From: Myxococcales bacterium
GTDB lineage: Bacteria; Myxococcota_A; Polyangia; Haliangiales; Haliangiaceae
Direction: 5' to 3'
DNA: 54,870 nt
Assembly: GCA_028287115.1 (NCBI GenBank)
Contig: JAQBQF010000366.1
Span: 1-54,870, forward strand
The position numbers and the translations under genes were made by a program. Positions 51,263-54,870 of the stretch are shown here, piece by piece (position 1 is the first letter of the stretch; every line of letters starts with the position of its first letter). The notes below the pieces were generated by a model. It saw only the letters and a list, made by a program, of their open reading frames with translations. It was not told the origin of the DNA and ran no database searches.

Positions 51263-52636
51263 GTGATACCGCCTCGATCTGCAATCCACTTCTCGGTGGT
51301 CATCGCAGTCGGTTCAGCGCCTGTCTTCGCAGACCCCACCGTCGAGGATCAGATCCGCGCGCTCGAACAGCGCGTCAAGGAGCTCGAGGCCAAAACACCG
51401 GCGTTACCGTCGATCCCTCGAACGCTAGATGTTCAGGAGCCGCCGTTCGGCGAGTTCGACTTCGCGTGGATGAACGGTAACAACCCGCAGCCGGAATCAC
51501 TGCTCGCGACCGGGCGGCTCACATTCTCGCTTTACATCGATACGTATTTCGGCTGGCAGTTTCACCGGCCGATCGACCACACCGTGTTCCCGACGACGAC
51601 GGCGCCGCGCCACAATGAGATCTCGCTCAACCTCGCTCACCTCGGCGTCGAGGTGACCGGGCTCGACCAACTGATCGGCCGGGTCTACATCCAATACGGG
51701 TCGATGGTAGAGACCATCGCCGGGCAAGACATCACGACGACACGCGGGTTCTTCCTGACGAACCGGCTGCTCCAGAACATCGAGCAGGCCGCGGCTGGAT
51801 GGCACTTTCACAAGCTGCACGGCATCAACGCCGAGCTGGGAATCTTCCCGTCGTACGTCGGGCTCGAGAGTTATTTGCCGGAGGAGAACTGGGCCTACAA
51901 CCACGCGTTCATCTCCGACTTCACTCCCTATTACTTCTTCGGGTTCCGCGGACAATTCTTCCTCACGCGGCGCTTCAAGCTCGAGCTCTGGGTCGTCAAC
52001 GGATGGCAGACGTTCGGCCAGTGGCACGAGTCGCGAGCAGGTGGATACCTGTGGAACTGGCGACCGCGCGAAGGGCTCTCGCTCGTCAACTCGTTCTACG
52101 CCGGTCGCGAAGCGCAAGGCGACCCCGACTCGCTGCGGCTCTACAGCGACAACAACCTGCAGGTTCGCTACTACAACAATCCGAACAGCTGCTTCCTACG
52201 GTCGCTCGCGGTCTCGGTGGTTGCCGATGTGGGCCACGAGCATCGGGGCAACGCACCATCGGGCTGGATGGGCGGCGCGCAGGTCGCGCATCACTTCGAA
52301 TGGACCAAGAAATGGAAGTCCAACCTGCGGCTCGACTTCTTCGTCGATCAGACGCAGGCGATCAGCACCAAGCTCCCCGTCGGCTCTCCGTACACGTTGC
52401 CCGGAACCGGGCGGCTCGTCGTCGGCGGTGCCTCCGCAACCGTCGACTACTGGCCGAGCCCCTGGTTGTTAACCCGGCTCGAGTACGCGCATCGCGAGGC
52501 GAACCAACCGTACTTCAGTGGTCACGGCGGCATCACGGGACCCGGCGGGATCCCGCCCGTCGACCCCGCGACCTTCACGCCGGATCTCGAGCACCGCGAC
52601 GATCGGCTGACGTTCGACCTCACCCTTCGGCTGTGA
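51263..52636 (+). CDS. OmpL-like (bbp2-type) outer-membrane porin, paralogue 1
   Basis: 457 residues from GTG 51263: MIPPRSAIHFSVVIAVGSAP, VFA|DPT gives a signal peptide. A short coiled-coil follows (VEDQIRALEQRVKELEAK), as in many porins that attach to peptidoglycan or trimerise. The rest is a beta barrel resembling the putative beta-barrel porin-2 family: FDFAWMNGNNPQPESLL, RFKLELWVVNGWQTFG, LRLDFFVDQTQ, ending in LTFDLTLRL. It shares strand blocks and N-terminal pattern with the convergent gene at 52640. Preceded by candidate KdpE operator 2. Confidence 0.78.
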   Translation: MIPPRSAIHFSVVIAVGSAPVFADPTVEDQIRALEQRVKELEAKTPALPSIPRTLDVQEPPFGEFDFAWMNGNNPQPESLLATGRLTFSLYIDTYFGWQFHRPIDHTVFPTTTAPRHNEISLNLAHLGVEVTGLDQLIGRVYIQYGSMVETIAGQDITTTRGFFLTNRLLQNIEQAAAGWHFHKLHGINAELGIFPSYVGLESYLPEENWAYNHAFISDFTPYYFFGFRGQFFLTRRFKLELWVVNGWQTFGQWHESRAGGYLWNWRPREGLSLVNSFYAGREAQGDPDSLRLYSDNNLQVRYYNNPNSCFLRSLAVSVVADVGHEHRGNAPSGWMGGAQVAHHFEWTKKWKSNLRLDFFVDQTQAISTKLPVGSPYTLPGTGRLVVGGASATVDYWPSPWLLTRLEYAHREANQPYFSGHGGITGPGGIPPVDPATFTPDLEHRDDRLTFDLTLRL

Positions 52637-52644
52637 GGCTCACA
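52632..52644. terminator. Palindrome spanning the stop codons of the two convergent porin genes
   Basis: TGTGAG-G-CTCACA covers the stop codons of both porin genes (TGA at 52634, reverse TGA at 52642). No U-tract; possible weak bidirectional terminator. Confidence 0.3.
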
Positions 52645-54004
52645 ACTTGACGAGCATCGCGAGCGTGAAGCGCGGCTCGGCCTGGACGAGATCCGGATTC
52701 CACGTCACGTTGCCGGCCATGTCCGTGATCTGCGATCCGGGCGCGCCCTGATTGCCGCCCGGCGGGGTGACGCCTCGGCCCCCGGTGAAGTACGGCACGC
52801 TCGCATGGCGGTAGGTGAATTCACCGCGGAAGGTGAGGTACTGGCTCGGCATGTAGTCGAGCGTGAGCTGGGTGTCCCAGGCGACGAACTTGTCGCCCGG
52901 GTTCTCCGTGAAGTACGGAGTTCCGGAAACTGCGGTCGCGCCGTTGATCGGCGGCAACAGCACGAGATAGCGGCCTGGATTGTCGATTGCTCCGCCGCCG
53001 ACCGTGACCGCGTACCTGTCGTGATCGAACCAGGCGCGTGTATAGGCCATGAAGCCGACGAACAATGTTCCCGCCGCTCCGGTATCGCACGCGACGCCAC
53101 CGCCGTACTCGCAGCCGAAGTCGAACGTGAACGTCGACGCGAGCTTGCTCACGATCTTGCTCTGATCCTCGTACCACTTGACCTGGATCGAATCGTCGGT
53201 ATGGAACCGATGGCGGTCGGGGTTCCCGAGGATATCGGCGCCGATGAAGTATTGGTTTCCGATCAGGATCAGGCTGCCGTTCGGTGCATATCGGACCTGA
53301 CCGCCGATGCCGGGGAGCTTGTTGAAGCGGCCGTACGACTGCCAACCGTTGATGATCCAAGGTTCGATCTTCAGCTTGTCCGTCGGGAACCACTGGATGC
53401 GCATGCCGTTGAAGAACCACGGCGTATTCGACGAGACATACGAAGGCTGGTAGGTCCAGTTATCGAAGTTGTAGTAGCTCCACAGGCCGATGTAGCTCAT
53501 GAAGATGCCGGCCTGGATGTTGACGCCGCGGTGCGGGTCGCCGAAGTGATAACCGCCGTACGCCTCGGAGATGTAGCGATACATGTTGTCGAGTTGCCAC
53601 TGACCGCGCGCAGGGCTCGCGTCGTTGCGCGGGGTCGTCGTCGACAGCTGACCGAACTGCGTCATCATCCGGCCCTGCACGCGATCCCAGTGGAAGTCGC
53701 CGCCGAATCCGAGCTGCGTCACCTGGTTCTCGCCGTGGCGCCACGCCTCCGTCGAACCGCCGATCGTGTTGTCCGCCGGCTGATTCAGGCTGTAGTGAAA
53801 CACGTCGTCGAGCCGAAACTCGCCGGTGAAGTATTGATTGCCGAGTAACGACTGCTTGGTTCGCGCGTTTCCGCTCTGCCAGGTGAAATCGGCAAACGTG
53901 AACGGATCGAGCTCTTCGGCGGGCATTGCCGTCTCGACAGGGTCGGCGAAAGCAGTGGGCACGCAGCAACCGAGAAGGACGACGGGGTACAGACGCAAGC
54001 TCAT
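52640..54004 (-). CDS. OmpL-like (bbp2-type) outer-membrane porin, paralogue 2
   Basis: 454 residues from ATG 54004, preceded by AGGTGA; ATG 54043 is an upstream alternative that would lengthen the n-region. The signal peptide (LYPVVLLGCCVPTAFA|DP) contains a CC that could be misread as a lipobox. Mature chain opens FTFADFTWQSGNARTKQSLL, parallel to paralogue 1 (FDFAWMNGN...ESLL), and later LKIEPWIINGWQSYG parallels LELWVVNGWQTFG. It ends in LAMLVKL. There is no coiled-coil, unlike paralogue 1. Candidate KdpE operator 3 lies 78 bp upstream of the ATG. Confidence 0.78.
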   Translation of the reverse strand: MSLRLYPVVLLGCCVPTAFADPVETAMPAEELDPFTFADFTWQSGNARTKQSLLGNQYFTGEFRLDDVFHYSLNQPADNTIGGSTEAWRHGENQVTQLGFGGDFHWDRVQGRMMTQFGQLSTTTPRNDASPARGQWQLDNMYRYISEAYGGYHFGDPHRGVNIQAGIFMSYIGLWSYYNFDNWTYQPSYVSSNTPWFFNGMRIQWFPTDKLKIEPWIINGWQSYGRFNKLPGIGGQVRYAPNGSLILIGNQYFIGADILGNPDRHRFHTDDSIQVKWYEDQSKIVSKLASTFTFDFGCEYGGGVACDTGAAGTLFVGFMAYTRAWFDHDRYAVTVGGGAIDNPGRYLVLLPPINGATAVSGTPYFTENPGDKFVAWDTQLTLDYMPSQYLTFRGEFTYRHASVPYFTGGRGVTPPGGNQGAPGSQITDMAGNVTWNPDLVQAEPRFTLAMLVKL

Positions 54005-54081
54005 CGAGGTCACCTGTCGCCAAGCTGGCAGCGATTCCCGCAACGCGCGGTATGGGTTCGCGCAAGCTTCGGGAGCGCGCC

Positions 54082-54099
54082 ATCAAGATCGAATCAAGA
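54082..54099. promoter_or_regulatory. Candidate KdpE operator 3 (second porin)
   Basis: ATCAAGA (54082-54088), 4 bp, ATCAAGA (54093-54099), third copy with the same 11-bp period. It lies between the kup stop (54113) and the porin start (54004); for the porin it reads TCTTGAT twice. Confidence 0.6.
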
Positions 54100-54112
54100 T
54101 CGAGAGCGCGAG

Positions 54113-54870
54113 CTACAGCTCGATCTGCAGCCCGAGCTCGACCACGCGGTTCGGCGGCAGATTGAAGAACGAGGTCGGCGGGCGCGAGTTGCGCGCGAGG
54201 AACGCGAACAACATCTTCCGCCAGTGCGCGACCTTCGACTTGCCGGTGGTCAACAGCGTCTGGCGGCCGAGGTAGTACGTCGTGTCGGCCGTATTCACCA
54301 CGAGGCCGTGCTTCTCGCAACGCGCGAGGATCTTCGGCACGTTCGGTTGCTGCATGAAGCCGACGCGCGCGACGACGCGGTAGAAGCCGTGCGCGAGCTC
54401 GCGAACGACGAGCGCGGAGTTGCCGACCGCGAACGGGACATTCTCGGTGACGACCGACAGCAGCACGACCTGCTTGTGGAGGACCTTGTTGTGCTTGACG
54501 TGATGGAGCAGCACGTTCGGCATGCCGTCCGTCGAGGACGCCATGAACACGGCCGTTCCGGACACGCGAGGCAGCGGCGCGCTGCCGATGTCCGTGAGGA
54601 ACAGCTCGTCGGGGATCATCCCCATCTCCATCGTCTTCGAGAGCTCGTGACGGCCGCGCCACCACGTCGTCATGATGATGAACACACCGACGCCGACGGC
54701 GAGCGGGAACCAGCCACCCGCCGCGATCTTCTCGACGTTCGCCGAGAAGAAGCTGAGATCGATCGAGACGAACGGAATGAACAGCGCCAGCGAGGTGCCG
54801 AGCGAGTAGTTCCAGTTGCGGCGGCACACCAGGAAGTAGAGGAATGACGTGATCCCCATCGTGCCGGTGA
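54113..54870 (-). CDS. kup: Kup-type K+ uptake transporter, C-terminal part (gene runs off the right edge)
   Basis: About 252 residues of the C-terminal portion; the start lies beyond base 54870. Last membrane helices (YSLGTSLALFIPFVSIDLSF; WFPLAVGVGVFIIMTTWW), then the cytoplasmic domain: RVSGTAVFMASSTDGMPNVL, LHHVKHNKVLHKQVVLLSVV and a C-terminal FFNLPPNRVVELGLQIEL. These match Kup/TrkD proteins, which import K+ with H+. Its place beside kdp and the porins makes this a K+ uptake region. Confidence 0.9.
   Translation of the reverse strand, partial: TGTMGITSFLYFLVCRRNWNYSLGTSLALFIPFVSIDLSFFSANVEKIAAGGWFPLAVGVGVFIIMTTWWRGRHELSKTMEMGMIPDELFLTDIGSAPLPRVSGTAVFMASSTDGMPNVLLHHVKHNKVLHKQVVLLSVVTENVPFAVGNSALVVRELAHGFYRVVARVGFMQQPNVPKILARCEKHGLVVNTADTTYYLGRQTLLTTGKSKVAHWRKMLFAFLARNSRPPTSFFNLPPNRVVELGLQIEL

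Noticed and set aside
50899..51480. Plus-strand frame of about 193 codons across the kdp/porin intergenic region
   Set aside because: It includes the inverted repeat and candidate operators, has no recognisable product and overlaps the porin signal-peptide region in a different phase.

Overview
The window is high-GC DNA with the family repertoire of a Myxococcota (Deltaproteobacteria-type) chromosome. It has a Ser/Thr kinase with periplasmic PEGA-like domains, an IgGFc-binding-type secreted protein, AgmX/PglI-type C-terminal domains, a myxobacterial PilZ protein, CFI-box C-termini, TIGR02996 and DUF4266/DUF3570 proteins, and many lipoproteins. The phylum assignment is inference from these families; no rRNA or other marker gene is present.

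Layout. 1-13.6 kb: a partial IgGFc-binding-type surface protein, a DJ-1/PfpI enzyme, a propeller-like lipoprotein, an IS66 transposase remnant, a PLP decarboxylase overlapping a [2Fe-2S] protein, a Ser/Thr kinase divergent from a secreted protein and a lipoprotein, and a coupled exonuclease/3-methyladenine glycosylase pair. 13.6-20 kb: two tandem CFI-box paralogues, then a leftward DUF4266-DUF3570-lipoprotein-TIGR02996 operon. 20-28.5 kb: envelope proteins (AgmX-type, PEGA-type, small lipoproteins), a DUF1232/AgmX/DUF1338 overlapping operon and PilZ. 28.5-37 kb: an Mpl peptidoglycan-recycling ligase fused to a GNAT domain, an inositol-phosphatase-family enzyme, a secreted M24 pseudo-peptidase, a repeat element with terminal inverted repeats, MobA, and dusB followed by a degenerate NtrC-type ATPase fused to a complete Fis-like domain. 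37-41.8 kb: an MFS carrier and a peptide-type ABC transporter without ATPase genes. 42-54.9 kb: hemerythrin and a potassium island.

The potassium island holds kdpFABCDE with two extra tiny membrane-protein genes at its head, two convergent OmpL-like porin paralogues, and the 3' part of a Kup K+ transporter. Three copies of the same direct repeat, ATCAAGA-N4-ATCAAGA (period 11 bp), lie upstream of the kdp operon, upstream of the first porin and upstream of the second porin. Period-11 direct repeats are the typical operator form of OmpR/PhoB-family regulators such as KdpE, so I propose a local KdpE regulon joining inner-membrane K+ pumping to outer-membrane porins.

The observations most worth following are that candidate KdpE regulon, the dusB-linked Fis-with-ATPase protein (same synteny as gamma-proteobacterial dusB-fis), the Mpl-GNAT fusion, the M24 protein that has lost three of five metal ligands, and the tandem CFI-box pair. 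No CRISPR array, tRNA or rRNA gene was recognised.
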